DNA of 64,000 bases from Paludisphaera borealis (GCF_001956985.1 NZ_CP019082.1:6696001-6760000); one strand, 5' to 3'; counted from the first letter of the stretch, positions 34,901-42,428 are shown. Translations and numbers: made by a program. Notes: a model not told the origin generated them from the sequence alone.

Positions 34901-37523
34901 GGTGAGTGAAGCTCGCACCCTGGTCGTCGACGACGGTGACGTCGACTGTGTACGGCGAGGCGGAGTTGTCCGTGGGCGTGCCGGTGATCAGACCGGCGGC
35001 GTCGATCGACAGACCGGCGGGAAGGCCCGAGGCCGAGAACACGTAGCCGACTCCCGAGCCGCCCGTCGCCGTCAACTGCTGGCTGTATGCGCTTCCAAGG
35101 GCCGCCTGAGGCACGGTTCCGGGGGTGATCGCCAACGCCAGGTTGACCGTCAGTGTGTACGACTGGACCGTGGAAGCCCCGCTGTCGTCGGTGACGGTGA
35201 CGTCGACTGTGTACGGCGAGGCGGAGTTGTCCGTGGGCGTGCCGGTGATCAGGCCGGACGCGTCGATCGACAGACCGGCGGGAAGACCCGAGGCCGAGAA
35301 CACGTAGCCGACTCCAGAGCCACCCGTCGCCGTCAACTGCTGGTTGTACAGGCTCCCCAGGGCCGCCTGAGGCACGGTTCCGGGGGTGATCGCCAGCGCC
35401 GGGTTGACGGCGAGGGTGAATGACATGGTGAATGTCGAGGCGTTGTCCGTAACCTCGACGTCGAAGCTGAACGGAGAGCCCGTGGTGGTCGTGGGCGTGC
35501 CGGTGATCAAGCCGTTGGCGTCGATCGACAACCCGTCGGGAAGCCCGGTCGCCGAGAAGACGTAGCCGCTTCCCGACCCGCCGGACGCCGTCAATAGCTG
35601 GCTGTACGCGCTGTCGACGGCCGCGGCCGGCAAGGTGCTCGGGGTGAGCGTGATCGCCGGGCTGACCGTCAACGTGAAGTTCTGAATGGCGTCGGGCAAG
35701 GCTCCATTGGCAGCCGTGACAACGAGATTGTACACCCCCACCTGGCCGGCGGCCGGTGTACCGACCAGCGACGCCGAGCCGTCGCCGTTGTCGATGAAGC
35801 TCAGACCGGTGGGCAAGGCCCCCGTGTAGGTGATCGTGGCGTCCGGGGAGGCCGTGGCGATGATCGTGAACGTCCCCGGGCTGCCAGTCGCGAACGAGGC
35901 GTTGTCAGCGGTGGTGATGACCGGAGCAATGGCCTGGGTCGCTTGCACCGCTCCGATGTCGATGACCCCGGCGTACACGCGAGCCAGTCCCCGCTGGTCA
36001 GTGAGCAGGGTGTTGGCTGCGACGTCGCCCCCCGCGAGCACAGGGCTGGTGCCGCTCGGGAGCATCGTCATGGTCGGGCCGCCGTTGGCGGCCAGGACTC
36101 CGAGTTCGGGGTCGGCGGTCTCGGCGATGGTTCCGCCGAATCCAACCGCCGATCGAATCAGGTTTCCGACGCCGCTGCTCGTGTTGGTGCCGGAATTGGT
36201 CGTGTCTCCGATGAAGTCGGGGCCGACGCTGGCCGCCTGCCCAACGATGGAATTGTTGAGCACGATCGTCGCGGTCGTGCCGTCGCCGAGGTTGAAAATC
36301 CCCGTGCCGGCTGTGGCCGAGTTCGCTGAGATGGTCGTGCTGTTGACGGTGATCGTGCTGTTGTAGCCGAAGAGGGCTCCGCCGTAACCCAATCCGGCTG
36401 CCGGGGTTCCGCCGACACCCGCTGCGCCGCCGATGGCGAAATTGGCGGTAAACGTCGAGTTCTCAATGGTGACGACGCCGCCGTTGGCGAATATCGCGCC
36501 GCCCATGCCGGCACCGCCACCGCCGCCGCCGCCGAGAGCGCCAGCGCCGCCGCCGAAGCCGCCGACGCCACCCGAACTCGTGCCGCCGCCGCCGCCACCG
36601 CCGAAGCCGCCCACACCACCCGAACTCGTGCCGCCGCCGCCACCGCCACCGAAGCCGGCGGCACCACCGGCACCGCCGGAGCCGCCGCCGCCGCCGCCGC
36701 CGAAGCCGCCGCTGCTCAGCGCGAGACCATCGCCGCCGACGGTTCCTCCCGCCCCGCCGCCGCCGAGTGTTCCGTTGCCGGATGCGGCCTGGTCTCCATT
36801 CTCATTGGCACCGCCCGGGCCAATCCCGATCATGGAACCGCCCGGGCCACCCACGCCACCGCCGCCACCCACATTCAATAACGTGCCTGATCCGCCGCTT
36901 CCGCCAACACCACCTCCACCGCCAGCGATATTCGGACTGATGCTACCGGCACCGCCGGCACCGCCTTGAGCGGTATTGCTGGTCAGTGTGCTATTTACAA
37001 GGGTTAGGTTGCCGGCGTAGACGTAGACCGCACCGCCCAATCCCGCCGCTCCACCGCCACCCGGTCCCGGCGCACTCGATCCGCCATCGCCGCCCTGGGC
37101 GCGACCGCCCGTCAGGGTGATGTTCTGGAGAGTCAGCGAGGCGCCGCTCCCCACGGCGAAGATGCGATGGGCGTCGTTGCCGCTGATCGTCAGCATCGGG
37201 GCGGCCGACCCGTCGATCGTAATGTCGTCGTTGACGATGGTCAGGGCCGTCGGGCCGAAGGCCGAGTTGGCGCTGTTGCTGGTGAGGGTGATCGTCTGGC
37301 CGGCAAGCGACGGGTCGAACACGATCGTGTCCGCCTCCGCGTTGCCCGAAGCGTCGAGAATCGCTTGCCGAAGCGTGCCCGGTCCCGCGTCCAAGGCGCT
37401 GATCACCGGGAACACGGCCGGCGCGAGGCGGTCCTCGAGCAGGTCTATATTCAAACGCCGTCGTCGATCCGGCGCCGTAATGCGGGATTTCGAAACGTGT
37501 CGGTCGCGACGCTTGTTGCTCAT
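28905..37523 (-). CDS. Giant repeat-rich surface protein (beta-helix, about 20 putative-Ig and 4 Ig-like repeats)
   Basis: About 2872 residues. The N terminus is basic, with RRRLNIDLLEDRLAPAVF, the motif that opens many planctomycete surface proteins and probably directs export. Residues to about 540 form a right-handed beta-helix of the choice-of-anchor-Q type (LTLQNITLTGGRAQGGDGG, NSTLTSNTAQGG, ending GLARVYAGVIDIGAVQ) with a long Gly-rich stretch. Then come one degenerate and 19 clear He_PIG-type repeats of about 87 residues (LAITPGTVPQAALGS, GGSGVGYVFSASGLPAGL, LITGTPTDN). Four Ig-like Big_3 repeats with SGDA or FYDGDTLIG motifs follow, then a SbsA-like Ig domain and a basic Ala/Val/Arg tail. 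No LPXTG, dockerin or PEP-CTERM is seen. ATG 37523 is preferred over TTG 37571. Adhesion or a structural envelope role is likely. Confidence 0.88.
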   Translation of the reverse strand: MSNKRRDRHVSKSRITAPDRRRRLNIDLLEDRLAPAVFPVISALDAGPGTLRQAILDASGNAEADTIVFDPSLAGQTITLTSNSANSAFGPTALTIVNDDITIDGSAAPMLTISGNDAHRIFAVGSGASLTLQNITLTGGRAQGGDGGSSAPGPGGGGAAGLGGAVYVYAGNLTLVNSTLTSNTAQGGAGGAGSISPNIAGGGGGVGGSGGSGTLLNVGGGGGVGGPGGSMIGIGPGGANENGDQAASGNGTLGGGGAGGTVGGDGLALSSGGFGGGGGGGSGGAGGAAGFGGGGGGGTSSGGVGGFGGGGGGGTSSGGVGGFGGGAGALGGGGGGGAGMGGAIFANGGVVTIENSTFTANFAIGGAAGVGGTPAAGLGYGGALFGYNSTITVNSTTISANSATAGTGIFNLGDGTTATIVLNNSIVGQAASVGPDFIGDTTNSGTNTSSGVGNLIRSAVGFGGTIAETADPELGVLAANGGPTMTMLPSGTSPVLAGGDVAANTLLTDQRGLARVYAGVIDIGAVQATQAIAPVITTADNASFATGSPGTFTIIATASPDATITYTGALPTGLSFIDNGDGSASLVGTPAAGQVGVYNLVVTAANGALPDAIQNFTLTVSPAITLTPSTLPAAAVDSAYSQLLTASGGSGSGYVFSATGLPDGLSIDANGLITGTPTTTTGSPFSFDVEVTDNASTFTMSFTLAVNPALAITPGTVPQAALGSLYNQQLTATGGSGVGYVFSASGLPAGLSIDASGLITGTPTDNSASPYTVDVTVTDDSGASTVQSYTLTVNLALAITPGTVPQAALGSAYSQQLTATGGSGVGYVFSASGLPAGLSIDAAGLITGTPTDNSASPYTVDVTVVDDQGASFTHQYSIVVNQALAITPAAVPQAALGSVYSQQLTATGGSGVGYVFSASGLPAGLEIDAAGLITGTPTTNAGSPYTVDVTVVDNNGASFTQQYSIVVNQALAITPAAVPQAALGSVYSQQLTASGGSGVGYVFSASGLPAGLSIDANGLITGTPTTNAASPYTVDVTVVDDQGASFTHQYSIVVNAALAITPAMVPNPTVGSAYSQQLTATGGSGVGYVFSSVNLPTGLSIDAAGLITGTPTTNAGSPFTVDVTVVDDQGASFSQQYLVTVNAALAVTPGTVAQAALGSAYSQQLTATGGSGVGYVFSAVGLPTGLEIDANGLITGTPTTNAGSPYTVDVTVVDNNGASFTQQYSIVVNAALAVTPVTVAQAALGSAYSQQLTASGGSGVGYVFSASGLPAGLSIDASGLITGTPTDNSASPYLVDVTVVDDQGASFTHQYSIVVNQALAVTPLTLPNPTVGSVYSQQLTATGGSGVGYVFSASGLPTGLEIDASGLITGTLTTTAGSPYSVLVTVVDDQGASFTQPYSLVIDGPLAISPASVPQAALGSVYSQQLIGSGGSGVGYVFSAVGLPAGLSINAAGLITGTPNGVVGAFNFDVTVTDSLGADLSQSYSITVNPALAITPSTIPNAIVGSLYSHQLTATGGSGVGYVFTAASLPAGLSIDAAGLITGTPTDNSGSPYTVDVTVVDDQGASFTQQYTLTVELALAITPASVPQAALGSAYSQQLTATGGSGSGYTFTAANLPSGLSIDAAGLITGTPDGVVGAFNFDVTVTDSLGADLTQSYSITVNPALAITPGTLPQAALGSLYAPQLTATGGSGVGYVFSAVGLPAGLSIDASGLITGTPTDNSASPYLVDVTVVDDQGASFTHQYSIVVNAALAVTPGSVPQAALGSAYSQQLTASGGSGSGYMFTAVNLPAGLSIDADGLITGMPDGVVGVFNFDVTVTDGQGASVVQPYTVTVNAALAITPATLPNPIVGSAYSHQLTATGGSGVGYVFSAVGLPAGLTIDASGLVTGTPTDNSASPYTVDVIVVDDQGASFTQQYIVTVNAALAITPVTVLQAALGSVYSQQLTATGGSGSGYVFSAVGLPTGLSIDASGLITGTPTDNSGSPYTVDVTVTDDLGGSLTQQYSITVNSAIVFGAVSFPPATVGNAFSYQFSAIGGSGSGYTFSSNSALPAGLTLSPDGLLSGTPTDNLGSPYIIDVVVTDGQGASVASGPLSLAVLAAVTITPASLPIPTVGNAYSQQLTATGGSGSGYVFSAVGLPTGLSIDASGLITGTPTTSVGSPFNVIVTVTDSNDATGGGTYTLVVNSAIVVDPAVLSAAYAGVAFSQQFTASGGSGSGYTFAVDSLPAGLTLSASGLLSGTPTSTSGSPFSFLVTTTDGNGASTSQSFVLNISLSSSSTGLMTSGSPGIWGQSVTFTAWVQSGGPVVATPTGTITFMDGSNVLEVVPIYGGAAYLNTLALAPGSHNITAVYSGDALFQGSTSSIVVQAVKIEAATTFTSSSTTPNYGQAVVFTLTIASQDSLVPTGLVGFYDGDTLIGTAQVDPTGAAFITVSDLSVGAHSIKAIYAGDTYFLAVASQTIDIGVTQNQSTAGNVVSSAPQIFYGQTVTLTASFAADSGGSPMTGTVAFYDGDTYLGSTSLVPFSPNTATQPGFASQTIPLVYGRATLPNVSLSVGSHVILAVYSGDANYASASTVSPASVAVSPAQTSTSLTANTLADGATILTATVVATTPGNPPIAGSVAFYDGDALLGTVPVNAGAASLNIGTLSSGSHVLKAVYSGGGTTSASNASLVINSSGPQVVGLSRYGFHYSATTLILNFNSPLDPAAAQAVSNYQITGSNGRGIAVSRAVYDASSWTVTLYPSQRLNLHWTYTLVVNGKTPNGLTGASGIPLDGSGQDQPGTNFTTSITWKALAVAGDQPAVVYAGGTAQTTTARFNAYVNNIVRRTQQAAVRLVRSLPVARVAAARPPVAPKAVVARPVAARIVAKVWRGGR
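29508..30700 (-). repeat. Four Ig-like (Big_3 type) repeats inside the giant gene
   Basis: Four units of about 95 residues, each with a GQ(S/A/T)V-F/L entry strand, a TF-DG or FYDGD turn, a GTA or NAGAA strand and a closing GSH-I-AVYSGD motif. They lie between the putative-Ig array and the C-terminal domain. The units are more divergent from each other than the array upstream. Boundaries are approximate. Confidence 0.75.
30706..35662 (-). repeat. Tandem array of 19 near-identical putative-Ig repeats, period about 261 bp
   Basis: The unit encodes ITPxxxPxAxLGSxYSQQLTA at its start and closes with DVTVVDDQGASFTQQYSIVVN-like text. DNA similarity is very high across most units; GTCAACTGCTGGCTGTA (in the plus-strand direction) recurs about every 261 bases. 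Units at both edges (repeats 1, 17 and 19) are more diverged, as expected if the middle is homogenised by unequal exchange. Three consecutive unit pairs alternate a short GVVGAFNFDVTVTD form with the standard form, pointing to duplication of a two-unit block. Confidence 0.85.
36490..36990 (-). repeat. Low-complexity Gly-rich coding tract
   Basis: On the plus strand this reads as runs of CCGCCGCCGCC and CCACCG. On the minus strand it encodes GGGGGGGTSSGGVGGFGGG-type text with a near-exact tandem duplication of the VGGFGGGGGGGTSSGG block. It lies inside the beta-helix domain of the giant protein. Such triplet runs are prone to slippage. Confidence 0.8.
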
Positions 37524-37979
37524 GGTGAGGTTCTCTTGGGTGTAAGAGAGGTTGGGCGCGAACTCGCTCAATCGTTTCGGCGACGAGATCCAAGCGGATT
37601 CGCGTCCGCCGAGCGCAGCCTGGCGTGCTTCTTCGGCGGCGGCTTGGTCCGACGAAGGAGGCGCGACTCCGCGGGCGGATCGTCCGCGCTGGAGTCGCTG
37701 GTCGACGAAGTAGGGGCCGCAAGGCCCGCAAATCGCCTGATCACATCAAACCATTAGGACATCGGAGTCCAATGCGCGAACTCACTAGTGGAGATTCTTG
37801 GCGAGAACGCCGAAAATCTACATTTTTTAATGTCAAATCGTTGCGATTACGCGACCGTGAGTCGTAATGCACACGAACACATTCCAAGCGAAACGCACAC
37901 GCAAGCTCACAAGCATCGCAAAGAGTGCGGCTCGATCAGAACGAAGAAATGAGTGGAGGCGTGAGAGTGGGGAGCGGGA
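37524..37979. other. Upstream region of the giant gene
   Basis: 456 bases with no gene. It should hold the promoter of the leftward giant gene and the 3' end of the lipid A cluster. An AT-rich island at 37811-37850 contains, on the minus strand, TTGACA (37836-37831), a small palindrome ACATT-TTTT-AATGT (37820-37833), and an ATTACG/CGTAAT inverted pair (37846-37851, 37863-37868). A -10 box at normal spacing is not evident, so no promoter is called. Confidence 0.4.
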
Positions 37980-39101
37980 TCAACGCTCGGAATGCTTACG
38001 AACGGCGGCGGACTTGTTGAGCCGCAGGGCGTGGGGGCCACGGAGGACCGATGCGGCTTCGGAGGCGTGCGAGAGGGGGGCGACCGATGCGTTGTCGCCG
38101 TCCCAGCGGTGGGCGTCGAGGCTGCGGAGGATCTGATCGGCGACCCGGACGGCGCGGAGGGCGTCCTCGCCAGAGACGCGGGGGCGGGAGTCGCCGCGCA
38201 CGGCCGCAACGAAGTCTTCGAGTTCGAGGGCCAGGGGCTCGCGGCCGGTCGTTTGGAGCTTGTCGACGCGGAGGACCTTACCGAACAGGTGTTCCTTGAT
38301 CTCAGCGGCCTGGGAAAGGTCGACCCCTTCGAGATCAAGCTGACCGGCCAGGAAGGCATCCGAGGGCCTGACCACGGTCGCCTGCTTGGCGGCGAAGTCG
38401 AGCGAGACGTAGCCCTCGGCACCCCAGATCCGCATCTTCCGCGTCGCCGCTTCGCTCGCCCGGCTGGCCGTCAGGTTGGCGACCGTGCCGTCCTCGAACT
38501 CGATCCGGGCGTTGGCCACGTCTTCGTGATCGCCGAACAGACTGGCACCGACGGCGGCGACCGACCGCACAGGGGCCGAGATCAGACTCAGCACGATATC
38601 GATGTCATGGATCATCAGGTCGAAGACGACGCCTATGTCGGTCGAGCGGAACGTGTAGATCGAGAGCCGTTCGGCGGTCAGATACCTGGGACGGATCGGC
38701 GCGTCTTGGAGGACCGAAAGCGCGGGGTTGAACCGCTCGATGTGCCCGACCTGAAGGACCGCGCCGGTCGACCGGCTGAGGGCGACGAGTTGCTCGGCCT
38801 CGGCGAGCGAGCCGGCCAGCGGCTTCTCGACCATCGCGGCGATCCCTCGCGAGAGGAACGCGCCGGCGACTTCGCGGTGAAGCACTGTGGGGACGGCCAC
38901 CGAGACGGCGTCGACCTGATCGATCAACTCGCGATAATCGTCGACCGCTCGGGTCCCGACTTTGGCGGCGACCGCCTGGGCCTGCTCGGGGCGCGAATCG
39001 GCCACCGCCACCAGCTCGACGTTCGGCAGCGAGGCCAAGATCCGGGCGTGATGCTGGCCGAGATGGCCGACCCCGACGACTCCGACGCGCAGCGGTTTCA
39101 T
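37980..39101 (-). CDS. Gfo/Idh/MocA family oxidoreductase in the lipid A cluster
   Basis: NAD(P)-dependent sugar oxidoreductase of 373 residues. The Rossmann motif is VGVVGVGHLGQHHARIL, the conserved lysine motif AAMVEKPLAGSLAEAEQL, and the substrate-side motif VGHIERFNPAL with FDLMIHDIDIVL is typical of members that act on UDP-sugars. It is the last gene after lpxC-fabZ and lpxA, an association known in several phyla. GnnA, which oxidises UDP-GlcNAc at C3 for diamino lipid A, belongs to this family, but no GnnB aminotransferase gene is adjacent. Start is ATG 39101 (GGAG upstream); ATG 39137 is also open. Confidence 0.88.
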   Translation of the reverse strand: MKPLRVGVVGVGHLGQHHARILASLPNVELVAVADSRPEQAQAVAAKVGTRAVDDYRELIDQVDAVSVAVPTVLHREVAGAFLSRGIAAMVEKPLAGSLAEAEQLVALSRSTGAVLQVGHIERFNPALSVLQDAPIRPRYLTAERLSIYTFRSTDIGVVFDLMIHDIDIVLSLISAPVRSVAAVGASLFGDHEDVANARIEFEDGTVANLTASRASEAATRKMRIWGAEGYVSLDFAAKQATVVRPSDAFLAGQLDLEGVDLSQAAEIKEHLFGKVLRVDKLQTTGREPLALELEDFVAAVRGDSRPRVSGEDALRAVRVADQILRSLDAHRWDGDNASVAPLSHASEAASVLRGPHALRLNKSAAVRKHSER

Positions 39102-39155
39102 CGATCCAAGTCTCCGTGACGTTCCGTTGTCATTCATCGCCGTTTCGCGACCTGG

Positions 39156-39971
39156 TCAGGCCGAAGCCGACAGCTTGGCGCGGTCGCGGCCGCGGCCGTG
39201 GCGGCCCTGCTGCTGGATCTCGATGAAGTCGAGCAGTCGCCGGACTTCCAGGCCGATGTGGCCGTGCGCGTCGAGGACCTCGCGAGCCTGCTTGGCGATC
39301 ATCCGGGCGCGGTAGATCAACCTGTGGGCCTCGTGCAGCGATGCGATCGCCTCGGCGCTCAGGCCGTGCCGCTTGAGGCCGACGATGTTGATGCAACGCA
39401 CCTTGGAAGGGTTCCCTTCCACGAGCATGAACGGCGGCACGTCGTGATAGACTCGCGTCAGCGCCCCGATGTAGCTGTAGTTGCCGACCGAGACGAACTG
39501 GTGCAGGCCGACGCCGGCCGAGATCGTGGCGTAGGAGTCGACGTGGATGTGGCCGGCGAGCATCGTGTTGTTGGCGATCAAGATCCGGTCGCCGAGCACG
39601 CAGTCATGGCCGACGTGAACGTTCGCCATGAAGTAGTTGTGCGAGCCAAGCCGGGTGAGGCTCTCTTCCTTGCAGCTCCCGCGATGGATGGTCACGCCTT
39701 CACGGAAGGTGTTGGAGTCGCCGATCTCGAGGCGCGTCGGCTCCCCTTTGTAGCTGAAGTCTTGGGGATCGCCGCCGAGGACCGAGTTGGGGTGGACGAC
39801 GTTATTCTCACCCAGGGTCGTGTGGCCCAGGATGCAGACGTGCGCGATCAGCCGGGTTCCCCGGCCGATCCTGGCGTCCGGTCCGATCACGCAGTACGGG
39901 CCGATCTCCACGTCGTCGGCGATCTCGGCGCGAGGGTCGATGCACGCGGTGTCAGCAATCATCGTGGCCAT
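39156..39971 (-). CDS. lpxA: UDP-N-acetylglucosamine O-acyltransferase LpxA
   Basis: First enzyme of lipid A synthesis, transferring a 3-hydroxyacyl chain from ACP to UDP-GlcNAc. The 271 residues open with hexapeptide repeats of a left-handed beta-helix (IADDVEIGPYCVIGPDARIG, LGENNVVHPNSVLGG). The catalytic histidine is in NVHVGHDCVLGDR, and the acyl-chain ruler region IANNTMLAGHIHVD follows. The C-terminal helical domain (EAHRLIYRARMIAKQAREVL) ends in a basic low-complexity tail. It lies 99 bases downstream of lpxC-fabZ. Confidence 0.95.
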   Translation of the reverse strand: MATMIADTACIDPRAEIADDVEIGPYCVIGPDARIGRGTRLIAHVCILGHTTLGENNVVHPNSVLGGDPQDFSYKGEPTRLEIGDSNTFREGVTIHRGSCKEESLTRLGSHNYFMANVHVGHDCVLGDRILIANNTMLAGHIHVDSYATISAGVGLHQFVSVGNYSYIGALTRVYHDVPPFMLVEGNPSKVRCINIVGLKRHGLSAEAIASLHEAHRLIYRARMIAKQAREVLDAHGHIGLEVRRLLDFIEIQQQGRHGRGRDRAKLSASA

Positions 39972-40070
39972 GAGTGACGGTTCCTACAGCCGGTTTGCGG
40001 GATAGGGAAAGACGTGGCTGTGACTTGGGCGCCCGAGCGATCGGCCGGGCGAGAGGCCGCGGCGAGCCGC

Positions 40071-41417
40071 CTAGGCCGCCGGGGCGTCGATCATCACGAA
40101 CCGGATCTTCGCCTGAGCGGCCAGTGCGTCGCCGACCTTGGCGACTCCGGTGACGCTCGCCGAGGTCGTCTTGATCTTGTGCGCCACGATCTCGATGCGG
40201 AGCTGGTCTCCGGGCACGACCGGCCGGCGGAGCTTCACGTCGTCGATCGACGCGATGACCGCGGCTCGCCCTGACCGATTGACGCTCGACGCGATCAAGA
40301 TCCCGGCCGCCTGGGCCATGGCCTCGATGATCAAGACGCCAGGCATGATCGGCCGTCCCGGCCAGTGGCCTTGAAAAAACGGCTCATTGAAACTGACGTT
40401 CTTGAGCCCGACCACGCGCCGGCCGGCCTGGAGTTCCAGAACCCGGTCCAGCAGCAGCATCGGGTAACGGTGCGGAAGGATCTCGAGAATTCCCTGGATG
40501 TCGATCGTGCCGTCGCTCCGGAGGGGCAGGGGAGGAGCCCAGGGATCGGCCTCCTTCTCCTTTTCTTTCTCGATCGACTGAAGCAGTTTGCGCACCAGCG
40601 AGGCGTTGGCGTGGTGCCCCGAGCGGTGGGCGACGACGAACCCGTGAAGGTCCATGCCCAAAAGCGCCAGGTCGCCGATCATGTCGAGCACCTTGTGGCG
40701 GGCGCACTCGTCGGGGAACCGAAGCGTGTTGCCGACCACGCCGTCGGGGCCGAACAGCAAGACGTCCTTCTCGGTGGCGCGAAGTCCGATCCCCGCCGCG
40801 CGGAGTGACTTAGCTTCGTGCTCCAGGAGGAACGTGCGGCTGGCCGCGACCTCGGAGCGGAACGACTCGGGAGATAGCGAGAGCAGGAAGCTCTGGTTGC
40901 CGATCGGCGAGTCCTGGCCGTAGTCCAGGTGGTACGAGAGCGTCAGCCCGTCGGTGGCGTTGGGATGCGCCGCAAGCACGGCGTCGCCCTCGCGAACGGT
41001 GAACGAGCGTTCGATCGTGAGCGTCTGGCGCGGCCGATCCTGATCGACGACGCCGGCCGCGTCGAGGGTCTCGACGAACACCCGGCTCGATCCGTCGCAC
41101 CCCGGACATTCGGGGGCGTCGATCTCGATCAGGCAATTGTCGATCTGCAAGCCGGCGAGGGCCGCCATGACGTGCTCGATCAACTCGACCACGGCCGGAC
41201 CATCCTGCACGGCCGTCCGCCGCTGGGTGGGGATCACCTGGCTGACCCGAGCCGCGACCGAGGGGCGGTCGGGCAGGTCGGTCCGGATGAACCGAACCCC
41301 CGTGTCGGGATCGGCCGGGAGAAACCGCATGGTCACATCGGCGCCGTGGAAGAATCCGACTCCACGAACCTCCGCCGCGCGGGCGAGAGTTCGTTGCGGA
41401 CGCTTGGCGATGAGCAT
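40071..41417 (-). CDS. lpxC: LpxC-FabZ fusion: UDP-3-O-acyl-GlcNAc deacetylase / 3-hydroxyacyl-ACP dehydratase
   Basis: Bifunctional protein of 448 residues. Residues 1-285 are LpxC, the committed zinc deacetylase of lipid A synthesis: Glu81-His82 in LIEHVMAAL, His241 and Asp245 in RHKVLDMIGDLAL, and the catalytic His268 in HRSGHHANASL. Residues 308-448 are FabZ: His316 in LPHRYPMLLLDR and Glu365 in MPGVLIIEAMAQA. A charged linker (KEKEKEADPW) joins them. The fusion is known from Bacteroidetes, Chlorobi and planctomycetes. It couples the deacetylase to the supply of acyl chains. ATG 41417 follows AGGGTAGGA. Confidence 0.95.
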   Translation of the reverse strand: MLIAKRPQRTLARAAEVRGVGFFHGADVTMRFLPADPDTGVRFIRTDLPDRPSVAARVSQVIPTQRRTAVQDGPAVVELIEHVMAALAGLQIDNCLIEIDAPECPGCDGSSRVFVETLDAAGVVDQDRPRQTLTIERSFTVREGDAVLAAHPNATDGLTLSYHLDYGQDSPIGNQSFLLSLSPESFRSEVAASRTFLLEHEAKSLRAAGIGLRATEKDVLLFGPDGVVGNTLRFPDECARHKVLDMIGDLALLGMDLHGFVVAHRSGHHANASLVRKLLQSIEKEKEKEADPWAPPLPLRSDGTIDIQGILEILPHRYPMLLLDRVLELQAGRRVVGLKNVSFNEPFFQGHWPGRPIMPGVLIIEAMAQAAGILIASSVNRSGRAAVIASIDDVKLRRPVVPGDQLRIEIVAHKIKTTSASVTGVAKVGDALAAQAKIRFVMIDAPAA

Positions 41418-41657
41418 TCCTACCCTGGTCCTTTCGCCGGCGCGGGCGGATCGGCCTCGAGGCGAGGGTCGGCCGCGCGACGGTTGATCTCATGACGGTT
41501 CGAGCCGCGGCGTCGCGGCTCGAAAGCCAAGCCATGTCACCTCAAAGTGTCCCGATCGGTCTTGTGATCGGGAACGGCGGCCCGGCGGTCGGCGGTCTCG
41601 CCGGGCGGTTCGCGATGCGCCGCGGCGGTCGATCCGCCGGCTCGGCTCGGCCCCGAC

Positions 41658-42428
41658 TCAGTGAACCTCGGGCTGGGCGGCGGCGGCGGCGGCCGGTTGA
41701 GCGGCGGCGGGGGCGCCACCAACGGCGGCTCCGGCGGCGGGCTTGGCAACGTGCCCGCCCACGGCGGCGTACCACTTGTTGAGGTTGTGGACGACGTCGT
41801 TGGTGATGTCGTTGCGCGGATCGGCGTAGATCATCGTGTTGGACATCGCGGCCATCACCGAATTCGGGTTGCTCCCCGAGATCGGCTGGTTGGAAACCCG
41901 GACGACGTAGTTCATTCGCCGCTGCTCGGCGATCTTCTGAACCATGACCTGGATTTCCTTGTACAGCGTGGCCATCGATTCGGCCTCGCGAGAGCTAAAC
42001 TCGCGTTCGGCCGACTCACGGCCGGCTTCCATCTTCGCCTTCAGCTCGGTGATGTGGTTCTCGCGCTTCTTGAAGTCGTCGCTGCCGGGGTTGAGCTTCT
42101 GAAGCATCTCGGCTTCTTGGGCCATCTCGCCCTGGATCTTCATGAGATCCTTCTTCTTGGCCATGGCGGCGGCGTTGAATTCCTCGGCCTGCGCCTTGAC
42201 CTTTTCGTAGCCCTTGAAGACGGCTTCCAGGTCGACCGTGCCGATGACCGGCGGGATCGGGGCCTTGAAACCAGCGGGCGCGGCGGCACCGGCGTTGCCG
42301 GCGGTGCGGCGGACGCCGCCGTCTTGCTGAGCCTGCCCTTGTCCCTGTCCCTGGATGGGGGCGGCGAGGAAGGCCATCCCCGCGGCTCCGAGGCCCAGGG
42401 CCGCGATCAAACGTGAAGAGAGAACCAT
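41658..42428 (-). CDS. OmpH/Skp-family periplasmic chaperone
   Basis: A protein of 256 residues with a signal peptide (SRLIAALGLGAAGMAFLAAP). The core has VIGTVDLEAVFKGYEKVKAQ, the usual start of OmpH proteins, then a long charged coiled coil (residues 75-170: EFNAAAMAKKKDLMKIQGEM, KRENHITELKAKMEAGRESA) and the closing segment EQRRMNYVVRV. It should hold unfolded outer-membrane proteins in the periplasm. AAGGAG 8 bases before ATG 42428 decides this start over GTG 42437, which directly abuts the site. The Ala/Pro-rich tail of about 35 residues is extra. It precedes lpxC-fabZ, as in many envelope clusters. Confidence 0.9.
   Translation of the reverse strand: MVLSSRLIAALGLGAAGMAFLAAPIQGQGQGQAQQDGGVRRTAGNAGAAAPAGFKAPIPPVIGTVDLEAVFKGYEKVKAQAEEFNAAAMAKKKDLMKIQGEMAQEAEMLQKLNPGSDDFKKRENHITELKAKMEAGRESAEREFSSREAESMATLYKEIQVMVQKIAEQRRMNYVVRVSNQPISGSNPNSVMAAMSNTMIYADPRNDITNDVVHNLNKWYAAVGGHVAKPAAGAAVGGAPAAAQPAAAAAAQPEVH

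Noticed and set aside
29040-35423. Three long open frames on the plus strand (778, 438 and 608 codons) across the giant gene
   Set aside because: They are antisense to the repeat array. The 261-bp period is divisible by three, so an open antisense frame is copied with each unit. The products are Arg/Asp/Val-rich with no family likeness.
37808-37836. TTGACA on the minus strand as promoter of the giant gene
   Set aside because: The only TAGATT is 10 bases away, too close for a normal -10; kept only as a note on the region.
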